DNA of 64,000 bases from BRH-c54 sp965284565 (lineage in GTDB: Bacteria; Bacteroidota; Bacteroidia; Flavobacteriales_E; Vicingaceae). The translations under genes were made by a program, and so were the position numbers. The stretch spans positions 2,232,001 to 2,296,000 of the forward strand of contig OZ260100.1 of the NCBI GenBank assembly GCA_965284565.1, given 5' to 3'. A model generated the notes under the pieces. It was given only the letters and a program-made list of their open reading frames with translations. It had not been told where the DNA came from and did not search any database. Below, piece by piece: positions 51,977 through 59,994 of the stretch (its first letter is position 1; each line of letters starts with the position of its first letter).

Positions 51977-54145
51977 ATGAAATTATTTAAATTGGTGTTG
52001 TTGCTATTAGTAGTTACTACTGTTGGTGCACAAACAAAACAAGATATTACCTTAGAAGACATTTGGAAAAACTATAAATTTTATGCTCAGTCGGTTTATG
52101 GTATTCGTTCTATGAATAATGGAGTAAATTTTACAACTCAAGAAAGAGGTGAAGAGGGAGTAAGTTTAGTAAAACAATCATATGTAGATGTGGATAAGAC
52201 TTCTGTAATGGTAAGTGCCACTGATTTGGTTTTTGATGGAAATAAAATTGCATTAGAAGATTATGAATTTAGTGCAGATGAAAAAAAGATTTTAATAGCA
52301 ACCGAAGTGGAAGCTATTTATAGGTATTCATCAAAAGCATATAACTATATATATGATGTGGCTACTAAAAAGCTTACTCCTTTAAACACAAAAGAAAAAG
52401 TAATGCATGCTACTTTTTCTCCTCAAGCAAGCAAAATTGCCTACGTTAAAAATAATAATTTATACTATACAGACTTATCTAACGGACAAGAAACTCAAAT
52501 TACTTTTGATGGTAAGAAAAATGAAATTATTAATGGAGCTTCCGATTGGGTTTATGAAGAAGAACTGGAGTTAGTAAGGGCTTTTGAGTGGTCTCCCGAT
52601 GGTAATAAAATTGCTTTTTTCCGTTTTGATGAAACCAATGTAAAAGAGTCGAACATGAAAATGTATAATGATTTATATCCGGAAGAAGTACGTTTTAAAT
52701 ATCCAAAAGCTGGAGAAGAAAATTCAAAAGTAAGCGTTCATATTTATCATTTAGAAGATAATAGTATTGTGGATATGAGTATTGAAAATGCTTACGAGTA
52801 TATTTCAAGAATTAACTGGACAAACGATTCTAAACAATTGGCAATTCAAACGTTTAATCGTCACCAAAACGATTTAAACATACAGCTTACAGATGCTTTT
52901 TCCGGTAAAGGAAAAGTAATTTTTAATGAAAAAAATGAAAAGTATGTTGAAGTTCCAAAAACAGAATTTTTAACTACTAAAAATCAATTCATTATTACTA
53001 GCGAAAAAGATGGTTTTAATCATTTGTATTTATATGATATTAATGGAGATTTAATTGTTCAGCTTACCAAAGGGAATTGGGATATTACCGATTATTATGG
53101 TGTTGATGAGAATAAAGGTTTGGTTTATTATCAGTCAGCAGAAAAATCTCCAATGGAAAGACATATTTATAGTGTTAAATTAAATGGAAGTAGCAAAAAG
53201 CAATTAACCGAAAAAAGTGGAGAGAATGAAGCCGATTTTAGTGCAACATTTGATTATTTTATAAATAAACATTCGGATGCCAACTCACCTTATTATATTA
53301 CGGTTAATGATAGAAATGGAAAAGTAAAAAGTGTTCTTCAGGATAATGCCGATTTAAAAGAAAGAATGAAAGCCACTAAATTGGCTAAAAAAGAATTTTT
53401 TACCATTAATGTAAACGACCAAAAACTAAATGCATGGTCAATTAAACCAACCGATTTTGATGAAACTATAAAATATCCTGTATTGATGTTTGTTTACGGT
53501 GGACCAGGTTCTCAAACCGTTGAAGATAGTTGGGGTAGTTCTAACTATTTTTGGTTTCAAATGCTTGCAAACAAAGGATATGTTGTGATTTCCGTAGATA
53601 ACAGAGGAACAGGAGCCAGAGGAGCAGACTTTAAAAAAGTTACCTATAAGCAACTGGGAAAATATGAATTAGAAGATCAAATGGCTGCAGCAAAATATTT
53701 AGCTACACTACCTTATGTTGATGGAAGTAGAATAGGAATTTTTGGATGGAGTTACGGTGGTTATATGTCATCTTTATGTATTACCAAAGGAGCAGATATC
53801 TTTAAAACAGCTATAGCAGTAGCACCAGTTACGAATTGGCGTTTTTACGATAGTATTTATACTGAAAGATACATGCAAACACCACAGGAAAATGAAGATG
53901 GTTATGATGATAACTCTCCTATTAACCATGTAGAGAAATTAAAAGGTAACTATCTGTTGGTTCATGGAATAGCAGATGATAACGTACACTACCAAAACAC
54001 TACTGAAATGACTATTTCTTTGGTAAATGCCAACAAACAATTCACACAAATGGCTTATCCTAACAAAAATCATGGTATTTTTGGGGGCAATACTCGTTTA
54101 CATTTATATACATTAATGACCAATTTTATTTTAGAAAATTTATAA
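51977..54145 (+). CDS. Dipeptidyl-peptidase IV-type serine peptidase (S9B)
   Basis: A 722-residue exported peptidase: signal peptide (ending TTVGAQ), an N-terminal DPP-IV beta-propeller (about 60-440; with DWVYEEELELVRAFEWSPDG, the Glu-Glu motif that binds the substrate N-terminus) and an alpha/beta-hydrolase domain (about 470-722). Catalytic Ser592 lies in FGWSYGGYMS, the Asp in HGIADDNVHYQN and the His in NKNHGIFGG. It releases X-Pro or similar dipeptides in the periplasm. The next gene, 24 nt downstream, is a peptide transporter, a sensible functional pair. Confidence 0.95.
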   Translation: MKLFKLVLLLLVVTTVGAQTKQDITLEDIWKNYKFYAQSVYGIRSMNNGVNFTTQERGEEGVSLVKQSYVDVDKTSVMVSATDLVFDGNKIALEDYEFSADEKKILIATEVEAIYRYSSKAYNYIYDVATKKLTPLNTKEKVMHATFSPQASKIAYVKNNNLYYTDLSNGQETQITFDGKKNEIINGASDWVYEEELELVRAFEWSPDGNKIAFFRFDETNVKESNMKMYNDLYPEEVRFKYPKAGEENSKVSVHIYHLEDNSIVDMSIENAYEYISRINWTNDSKQLAIQTFNRHQNDLNIQLTDAFSGKGKVIFNEKNEKYVEVPKTEFLTTKNQFIITSEKDGFNHLYLYDINGDLIVQLTKGNWDITDYYGVDENKGLVYYQSAEKSPMERHIYSVKLNGSSKKQLTEKSGENEADFSATFDYFINKHSDANSPYYITVNDRNGKVKSVLQDNADLKERMKATKLAKKEFFTINVNDQKLNAWSIKPTDFDETIKYPVLMFVYGGPGSQTVEDSWGSSNYFWFQMLANKGYVVISVDNRGTGARGADFKKVTYKQLGKYELEDQMAAAKYLATLPYVDGSRIGIFGWSYGGYMSSLCITKGADIFKTAIAVAPVTNWRFYDSIYTERYMQTPQENEDGYDDNSPINHVEKLKGNYLLVHGIADDNVHYQNTTEMTISLVNANKQFTQMAYPNKNHGIFGGNTRLHLYTLMTNFILENL

Positions 54146-54169
54146 AAATTAATATAACACATTAAACTT

Positions 54170-55762
54170 ATGAATCAAGAACAAGATAATCAATTAGCAA
54201 AGCATCTTACTAATAAAGGTATAGACAGCAGTATGGTAATGGGACATCCGGCAGGGTTGTTTGTATTATTTTTTACAGAAATGTGGGAACGTTTTAGTTA
54301 CTATGGAATGCGTGCCTTACTTACCGTTTTCTTAATTTCCGAAATTGCTAAAGGCGGTTGGGGATGGTCTAATGAAGATGCTATGCAGCTTTATGCTTGG
54401 TACACAGGGTTGGTTTATTTAACACCATTAATTGGAGGTTTAATTGCAGATAAATTAACAGGTTACAGAAAAGCAGTTACTATTGGAGCAGTAATAATGA
54501 CTATGGGACATGCTTCTATGGCATTGGAAGGAATAAGTGATGCTTTCTTTTTTGCAGGACTGGGTTTAATGATTATGGGTAATGGTATGTTTAAGCCAAA
54601 TATTTCCTCAATTGTAGGACAGTTATATCCTAATAATAGCAATAAAAAAGATGCTGGTTATACCATTTTCTATATGGGAATTAATGCAGGAGCGTTTTTA
54701 GGAATGTTGTTGTGTGGTTATATTGGCGAAAAATACAATTGGCATTATGGTTTCGGATTAGCGGGAGTATTTATGCTTTTTGGTATGCTTCAGTTTTATT
54801 TCGGACAAAAAATATTTGGTAAAATTGGATTATCTCCAAAAAACTTAGTTAAATATAATTTAGAAGTAAAAGAAGAGGATAATAAAGTGGAGGAAGAAGA
54901 ATTGCCAGCTAATATTGTTAGAGATAGATTGGTGGTTGTTTCTGTATTAATAGTTTCAAGTATTTTCTTCTTTTTTGCGTTTGAACAAGCAGGTGGTTCA
55001 ATGACCATTTTTGCGAAAAACTATACCCAACGAGTGTTGGATGGGAGTTCAGGATTGATTTTTAAATGGGTTGATGCTATTTTAACTATTTTCCCTGTTG
55101 CCATTGTTACTTGGGTATTGTATTCATTAGCAGTAAAAATTTACAAAAGATATCCCATTACCATATTGTTTACTTCGCTTTCTTTTGTTATCATTTGGAT
55201 ATTATGTATTTGGAAAGTGAATAGAGAGTTTGCTAATGAAGCAACAGAAGTTACTGTTTCTTGGTTTCAAATTTTAAATTCCTTTTTTATCATTACGTTA
55301 GCATCATCCTTCTCTAAATTATGGGAGAAAATATGGAACCCATCAGGACCTGTTAAATTTGCTATGGGATTAATATTGGTAGGTGTTGGATTTATAGCGT
55401 TAGCTTACGGAGCAAGTGAAATTCCACAAGGAGCAGAAACGGCTGCTGTAAGTATGGTTTGGCTAATTTTAGCTTACTTTTTCCATACAACAGGAGAACT
55501 TTGTTTATCTCCGGTAGGCTTATCTTATGTTTCAAAATTATCACCGGCAAAATTTGTAGGGTTAATTTTCGGATTATGGTTTACCGCTTCGTTTATTGCT
55601 AATTTATTGGCAGGATATACCGGTTCGTATATTGATAAAATTTCACAAACTTATTCCATGTCAATTTTCTTCTTAATAATAGCTGCATTGCCTATTTTCA
55701 TTGCACTAATACTTTTATTATTCAATGGTAAGCTGACTAAGATGATGCATGGAATAAAATAA
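54170..55762 (+). CDS. Proton-dependent oligopeptide transporter (POT/PTR2 family)
   Basis: A 530-residue MFS protein with about 14 membrane helices. The POT signature ExxERFSYYGMRALL occurs in LFFTEMWERFSYYGMRALLT, followed by GGLIADKLTGYRK and the helix 4-5 motif FYMGINAGAFLG. It imports di- and tripeptides with protons. It is 24 nt downstream of the DPP-IV-type peptidase that would supply dipeptides, so the two probably form an operon for peptide use. Confidence 0.95.
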   Translation: MNQEQDNQLAKHLTNKGIDSSMVMGHPAGLFVLFFTEMWERFSYYGMRALLTVFLISEIAKGGWGWSNEDAMQLYAWYTGLVYLTPLIGGLIADKLTGYRKAVTIGAVIMTMGHASMALEGISDAFFFAGLGLMIMGNGMFKPNISSIVGQLYPNNSNKKDAGYTIFYMGINAGAFLGMLLCGYIGEKYNWHYGFGLAGVFMLFGMLQFYFGQKIFGKIGLSPKNLVKYNLEVKEEDNKVEEEELPANIVRDRLVVVSVLIVSSIFFFFAFEQAGGSMTIFAKNYTQRVLDGSSGLIFKWVDAILTIFPVAIVTWVLYSLAVKIYKRYPITILFTSLSFVIIWILCIWKVNREFANEATEVTVSWFQILNSFFIITLASSFSKLWEKIWNPSGPVKFAMGLILVGVGFIALAYGASEIPQGAETAAVSMVWLILAYFFHTTGELCLSPVGLSYVSKLSPAKFVGLIFGLWFTASFIANLLAGYTGSYIDKISQTYSMSIFFLIIAALPIFIALILLLFNGKLTKMMHGIK

Positions 55763-55836
55763 TTATGTTTAACTTTGAGTTAAATAAAGTGGTATCACTT
55801 TTGTAAAGAGTTTCCAGAATTATAAAAAACTACAAC

Positions 55837-56391
55837 ATGAAAAAAATATTCAATAAAACAATCATAGTATCTTCAGTAATAGTTGGTGGTTTAGTAGCTA
55901 TGTCGTTTGTAAACAAAACTGACAACAATAATAAACAAGATAACAACCAAACTGAAACAGAATATAAAGCCACCATGGAAGGTTGGGAAGTGGATGTAAA
56001 TGTGGCCTATGAGTTATCTAAAAAATCAGGTAAACCTATTATGGCAAATTTTACTGGTAGCGATTGGTGTGGATGGTGTATCAAACTTAAAAATGAAGTT
56101 TTTGTTAAACCAGAATTTAAAGCTTGGGCTAAGAAAAATGTAATTTTATTAGAGTTAGATTTTCCAAGAAAAAAACAAATCCCTGAAGAAATAAAGCAAC
56201 AAAACTATGGTATGCAAAAAGCTTTTGCTGTAACAGGTTACCCAACTATTTGGGTGTTTAACTTAACCAAATCAGATTCAGGACAGTTTAATATTGATGC
56301 TATTGGTAAGACAGGTTATGTTGCCGGTGGACCTGCAAAATTTCAAGAAGGAGTTGATGCGATGATTAAACAACACAAAGAAAAAGAATAA
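55837..56391 (+). CDS. Exported thioredoxin-like protein
   Basis: A 184-residue protein: N-terminal membrane anchor or signal (IIVSSVIVGGLVAMSFV), an Asn/Gln-rich linker, and a thioredoxin fold of the Thioredoxin_7/DUF255-like group with active site CGWC in TGSDWCGWCIKLKNEVF and cis-Pro in TGYPTIWVFN. It is likely a periplasmic disulfide oxidoreductase. It lies 74 nt after the peptide transporter and is followed by a strong terminator. Confidence 0.88.
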   Translation: MKKIFNKTIIVSSVIVGGLVAMSFVNKTDNNNKQDNNQTETEYKATMEGWEVDVNVAYELSKKSGKPIMANFTGSDWCGWCIKLKNEVFVKPEFKAWAKKNVILLELDFPRKKQIPEEIKQQNYGMQKAFAVTGYPTIWVFNLTKSDSGQFNIDAIGKTGYVAGGPAKFQEGVDAMIKQHKEKE

Positions 56392-56414
56392 TTCATTATT
56401 TCTTATTTCAATCA

Positions 56415-56449
56415 TAAAAAAGCAGCTAAAATTATTTAGCTGCTTTTTT
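56415..56449 (+). terminator. Intrinsic terminator after the thioredoxin-like gene
   Basis: Stem AAAAAAGCAGCTAAA/TTTAGCTGCTTTTTT with a short AT loop and a final T run, 24 nt beyond the stop codon. Confidence 0.85.
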
Positions 56450-56467
56450 TATTTAGTTTAGGGTCTG

Positions 56468-56602
56468 GTCTGCCCATAAGAGAGGCTGAGCTATAGTGTT
56501 CGAGTTCGAGGCTTTCGCAGTTTTGAAAATTAGGAGTTTACTGTTGTAAATGACTAGTTTTTAAAACAAGAATAACGATGAAATCGGACATTATAGACAG
56601 AC
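56468..56602. repeat. Candidate miniature inverted-repeat element
   Basis: A 135-bp non-coding segment bounded by imperfect inverted repeats GTCTGCCCATAA (56468-56479) and TTATAGACAGAC (56591-56602), which match at 10 of 12 bases. It lies between the thioredoxin-like gene terminator and the superoxide dismutase stop. It contains no reading frame of note. The interior (GTTCGAGTTCGAGGCTTTCG) is more GC-rich than usual intergenic sequence here. Confidence 0.45.
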
Positions 56603-56607
56603 TTTAA

Positions 56608-57204
56608 TTAAGCAAATCTTTTTGTTACCTCATCCCAATTAATAACATTAAAAAATGCATTAATGTAATCAGGTCTTCTGTTTTGGTAGTTTAAGTAATA
56701 AGCATGTTCCCAAACATCAAGTCCTAAAAGAGGAGTTCCCCCACAGCCAATACCTGGCATTAAAGGATTATCTTGGTTGGCAGTAGAGCAAATTTCTAAA
56801 TTACCATCTTTTTTACATAACCAAGCCCATCCTGAACCAAATCTGGTAGCAGCAGCTTTAGCAAAAGCATCTTTAAATCCTTCATAAGAACCAAAAGCAG
56901 CATTAATAGCATCAGCTATAGCACCTGTTGGTTGTCCGCCACCATTAGGCGACATTACTTTCCAGAATAAATCGTGGTTATAATACCCACCACCGTTATT
57001 TCTAACAGCAGTATTGTTCATGTCTAAGTTTTTTAGGATATCTTCAATAGATTTTCCAGCCAAATCAGTGCCTTCAATAGCAGCGTTTAAATTGTTAGTA
57101 TAACCAGCATGGTGTTTTCCATGATGGATTTCCATTGTTCTCGCATCAATGTGCGGTTCTAATGCATCGTATGCATAAGGTAATTTTGGTAATTCAAAAG
57201 CCAT
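56608..57204 (-). CDS. Superoxide dismutase, Fe/Mn family (Mn-type residues)
   Basis: A 198-residue cytoplasmic enzyme converting superoxide to O2 and H2O2. Metal ligands are seen in EIHHGKHHAGYTNN, NHDLFW and DVWEHAYYLNYQNRR. The second-sphere Gln in TANQDNPLM and GGGYYNHDLFW favour manganese or cambialistic use over strict iron. No signal peptide. It is third in the PerR-peroxiredoxin-SOD block, 57 nt after the peroxiredoxin gene, so it may be co-transcribed. Confidence 0.95.
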   Translation of the reverse strand: MAFELPKLPYAYDALEPHIDARTMEIHHGKHHAGYTNNLNAAIEGTDLAGKSIEDILKNLDMNNTAVRNNGGGYYNHDLFWKVMSPNGGGQPTGAIADAINAAFGSYEGFKDAFAKAAATRFGSGWAWLCKKDGNLEICSTANQDNPLMPGIGCGGTPLLGLDVWEHAYYLNYQNRRPDYINAFFNVINWDEVTKRFA

Positions 57205-57261
57205 AATAATTTGTTTTTAAGTGTTAATAATTTATTTTAAATAATCAAAAAAAGTCTGAAG

Positions 57262-57906
57262 TTAATTTAACTCCAAACTTTGAGATGACAAGTATTCAGC
57301 AATTCCTTCGTGAGTTGTTTTTAATCCTTGTTTTTCTTTATTCCAGTTTGCCGGACAAGCTTCACCGTGTTTTTCGTTAAATTGTAATGCGTCTACCATT
57401 CTAATTGCTTCGTCAACATTTCTTCCTAGTGGTAAATCGTTTACTAATTGATGTTTTACAATTCCTTCTTTATCAATTAAAAATAATCCTCTGTAAGCAA
57501 TTAATTCACCCGTAGCAATCATTTCGCCTTCTTCATTCCAATCAAAATCGCCAGCTAATACATCGTAATTCATAGAAATAGTTTTATTGGTATCTGCTAC
57601 CAATGGATATTTTACACCCTGAATTCCACCTGCATTTTTTGACATCTGTAACCATCCCCAGTGAGATTGTTCTGTGTCTGTTGACACGGCAACTACTTCT
57701 ACATTTCTGCTCTTAAATTCTTCTAATTTTTCTTGAAAAGCAAACAATTCTGTTGGACAAACAAAAGTGAAATCTTTTGGGTAAAAGAATAACACTACAT
57801 ATTTTCCTTTAAATTGTTCTAATGTGAAATTTTCTACAATTTCTCCTCCGTTAATTACAGCTTGTGCTGAAAATCCTGGAGCTTTTTTTCCGACTAATAC
57901 GCCCAT
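57262..57906 (-). CDS. Typical 2-Cys peroxiredoxin (AhpC/Prx1 type)
   Basis: A 214-residue peroxidase that reduces H2O2 and organic peroxides. The peroxidatic Cys is in FYPKDFTFVCPTELFAFQ and the resolving Cys in HGEACPANWNKEKQG. The start MGVLVGKKAPGFSAQAVING is standard. It lies 4 nt after the Fur/PerR gene and is surely in one operon with it; peroxide-responsive control by that regulator is the obvious reading. Confidence 0.95.
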   Translation of the reverse strand: MGVLVGKKAPGFSAQAVINGGEIVENFTLEQFKGKYVVLFFYPKDFTFVCPTELFAFQEKLEEFKSRNVEVVAVSTDTEQSHWGWLQMSKNAGGIQGVKYPLVADTNKTISMNYDVLAGDFDWNEEGEMIATGELIAYRGLFLIDKEGIVKHQLVNDLPLGRNVDEAIRMVDALQFNEKHGEACPANWNKEKQGLKTTHEGIAEYLSSQSLELN

Positions 57907-57910
57907 TTTT

Positions 57911-58318
57911 TTAATTTTTATTGGTTAAACATTGATTACATTTTCCTTTTACATGAACTTGGGTTTCTTTTACTTCAAAACCTTTTAATTCGTTCATGGC
58001 TACATCCTTAAAATCATACTTAATATCATATATTGCTCCGCATGAGGTACATTTAAAATGCCCATGTGCATCCATTAAAGCATCATATCTTACTTGATTA
58101 TCTTCAATAGTTACTGTTGAGGTAATACCTTTATCAATAAATAATTTTAAGGTATTATAAACAGTTGTTTTAGATAGCGTAGGGAGTTCTCCTACTAAGC
58201 TTTTGTAAATAAGATCTACGGTAGGATGATTCATTTTTTCATACAAATATTCATAAATCTTAATCCTCTGATAAGAAGGCTTAATGTCATGCGTAGATAG
58301 ATGTTCAGCAATATTCAA
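57911..58318 (-). CDS. Fur family regulator, PerR-like
   Basis: A 135-residue Fur-family regulator: N-terminal winged helix (KPSYQRIKIYEYLYEKMNHP; LSKTTVYNTLKLFIDKGI) and metal-binding dimer domain with DAHGHFKCTSCG and GKCNQC, the two CxxC pairs of the structural zinc site. Its operon with peroxiredoxin and superoxide dismutase suggests PerR, not Fur. A 19-bp perfect palindrome over its own -7 box, ending 16 nt upstream of the start, is a likely autoregulatory operator. Confidence 0.92.
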   Translation of the reverse strand: MNIAEHLSTHDIKPSYQRIKIYEYLYEKMNHPTVDLIYKSLVGELPTLSKTTVYNTLKLFIDKGITSTVTIEDNQVRYDALMDAHGHFKCTSCGAIYDIKYDFKDVAMNELKGFEVKETQVHVKGKCNQCLTNKN

Positions 58319-58333
58319 TTGGAATGAATTTAT

Positions 58334-58355
58334 ATTTGTAACGATTACAAATTTA
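58334..58355 (-). promoter_or_regulatory. PerR-type operator overlapping the promoter
   Basis: The perfect palindrome ATTTGTAA-CGA-TTACAAAT (58334-58352) overlaps a -7 box TAAATTTG on the minus strand (58348-58355), 16-37 nt upstream of the regulator start codon. Size and half-site symmetry (8-3-8) suit a Fur/PerR dimer, though the bases differ from the Bacillus Per box. Confidence 0.65.
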
Positions 58356-58795
58356 TGTTTATAAGCTGATTATAAAAAATGCAAAAACTTTATTTTGTTA
58401 AGATTTGTTAAGATTCCTGATAATTTTTTCGTGCCTCAAAAATTTCAGGAATGACGTTGAAAATTGTTTGTTGCAATTGAGTTTGTTAAGTAGTGTAATT
58501 ATACTCAGTGCGTCATTCCTTTACCTTTACCCTTACCCTTACCGTCATTCCTTCGAAGGCAGAAATTTAATAAAGTAATGTAAATTATTGAACGAGTTAC
58601 AGATTTCTAAATTGTTTAAGAAAAAAAGGGAGTATGGCTATGGCAATTCCTTTCAGCAACGTATTGTTACTATAACTTTCGTTTACTTTTTTCTATTCAT
58701 TTATTGTTTTATTAATAAACCACCAGCGTGGACGCTGGCGGCAGCGGAGGGCTATGGTTCGATAAACTTGTACTAGTAAGTGCTATACATACTTT
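58356..58795. repeat. Non-coding gap with several short repeats
   Basis: This gap of about 440 bp holds no convincing gene. It contains GGAATGACG (58448-58456) and two inverse copies CGTCATTCC (58511-58519; 58543-58551); four tandem hexamers YTTACC (58520-58543); a palindrome CCTTCGAAGG (58550-58559); and a GC-rich hairpin CCAGCGT-GG-ACGCTGG (58723-58738). A 62-codon frame across it is probably accidental. The pieces look like remnants of dispersed extragenic elements. Confidence 0.6.
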
Positions 58796-59908
58796 CTAAA
58801 TTGTCTGTTGATAGTCGGTGAAAGCTTTTTCAAATTCTTCAGACTTTTCAAAACTGCTAAAGGCATACGTTTCATTAAGACCAGAATTTGATTTAATTTC
58901 TATTCTACCATATCTTACGATAGGTATTTCATAATTACCTACAAATCTTTTATCTGGTGTACCGTTCTTGTTAACTTTTGCCCAAGTCTTGTCAATAACC
59001 TTTGTGTCTGATGGAATTTTCTCTTCTTCTAAAAATCTTTGTTGTGAAAATTTCATTTGAAAATCCTTGATGTCGATAAGCGCAAATTCTTTTTTGTCTG
59101 TTGTCACTATAATAAATGCGGGGTATATATACAAGTCTCCACCATTTTTATTTTCAAAATGAAAAGCGGAGTAAGTAGATTTAATAATATCAATATTGTC
59201 AAACTTAAATTTAACGGGAGTTCGTGTCACAACAGAGGAGGCTGCACTTCTTGTGATCTTCATGTCTTGTTGAACCGATGAAGTAATGTCCCAAATAATT
59301 TCTGAGGTTAAAAGTGTCTTATAAGAGTTGAGCAATGAATTGTATTTTTCCTCAAAAGATTTGTCAAAATGAACATCAATATTGACGAAGCTATTTTTCA
59401 ACTGATTTTCTAAGTCAGCTAAATATTCTTCTTTTTCAATAATCTTTTTTTTAAATGATTTGATGAATAGTCCGATGAGCAAAATACAGGCTATAGTTCG
59501 AGTATTCTTAGCGGATTTGATTTCTTTTTTTGTATGCTCAATTTCTTGAGCAAGTTCAATTCTGTCTTTATAAACTTCTGTGAGGGTGTCTTTTAGCTCA
59601 ACAAGACTTGCGCTAGTTAATTTGTCTGTTTCGGTACTTTTGATTTCACCAACAAGTATCTGAGATTTATTAATTGTCTCGTCAGCCAGTGGGGTATTTT
59701 GTGAACTGTCGGATACTGAAGGATTATTTCCAATTCCAATTTTTTGTCGGTTGTATAGACCTGTTCTCGGAATACCCGTGTTTAAGTATGTCCCTTTTTT
59801 ACTGAAGTTGATACTTGCACCTTTTACGCCAACTGTCGAACTAATACCAGAGTTTGAAAAGTTCAGATAGAACCCTGGAAAAACTTTTACTCTTTTTCTA
59901 AATCTCAT
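58796..59908 (-). CDS. DUF4236 domain protein with coiled coil and membrane segment
   Basis: A 370-residue protein. The N-terminal 55 residues are a DUF4236 domain (FRKRVKVFPGFYLNFSNSGI, then SSTVGVKGASINF and YLNTGIPRTGLYNRQKI). A coiled-coil segment (about 105-135; LVELKDTLTEVYKDRIELAQ) leads to a short hydrophobic helix (TIACILLIGLFIKSF) and then more helix. The C-terminal 180 residues are mixed alpha/beta with a PH-like ending (IYPAFIIVTTDKKEFALIDI) and no known motif. DUF4236 is often found in phage- or island-linked proteins of unknown role. A -7 box TATGTTTG lies at 59970-59977. Confidence 0.7.
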   Translation of the reverse strand: MRFRKRVKVFPGFYLNFSNSGISSTVGVKGASINFSKKGTYLNTGIPRTGLYNRQKIGIGNNPSVSDSSQNTPLADETINKSQILVGEIKSTETDKLTSASLVELKDTLTEVYKDRIELAQEIEHTKKEIKSAKNTRTIACILLIGLFIKSFKKKIIEKEEYLADLENQLKNSFVNIDVHFDKSFEEKYNSLLNSYKTLLTSEIIWDITSSVQQDMKITRSAASSVVTRTPVKFKFDNIDIIKSTYSAFHFENKNGGDLYIYPAFIIVTTDKKEFALIDIKDFQMKFSQQRFLEEEKIPSDTKVIDKTWAKVNKNGTPDKRFVGNYEIPIVRYGRIEIKSNSGLNETYAFSSFEKSEEFEKAFTDYQQTI

Positions 59909-59969
59909 ATGTCTGTCTTTTTAGTATTTACGCGAACACATAGCTGTACGCTATTTTTTTAATTTTATC

Positions 59970-59977
59970 CAAACATA
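59970..59977 (-). promoter_or_regulatory. -7 promoter box of the DUF4236 gene
   Basis: TATGTTTG on the minus strand, 61 nt upstream of the start codon at 59908. Confidence 0.35.
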
Positions 59978-59994
59978 CAAAAAAAAATCGCAAA

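Noticed and set aside
56490..56530. GTTCGAGTTCGAGG considered as a tRNA T-arm
   Set aside because: No acceptor stem, D-arm or anticodon arm can be folded around it.
58520..58543. Tandem YTTACC repeats considered as a CRISPR remnant
   Set aside because: Units are only 6 bp with no spacers and no cas genes in the window.
58588..58776. 62-codon reading frame on the plus strand in the gap after PerR
   Set aside because: It crosses the GC-rich palindrome, has no recognisable motif or promoter and an odd composition; probably accidental.
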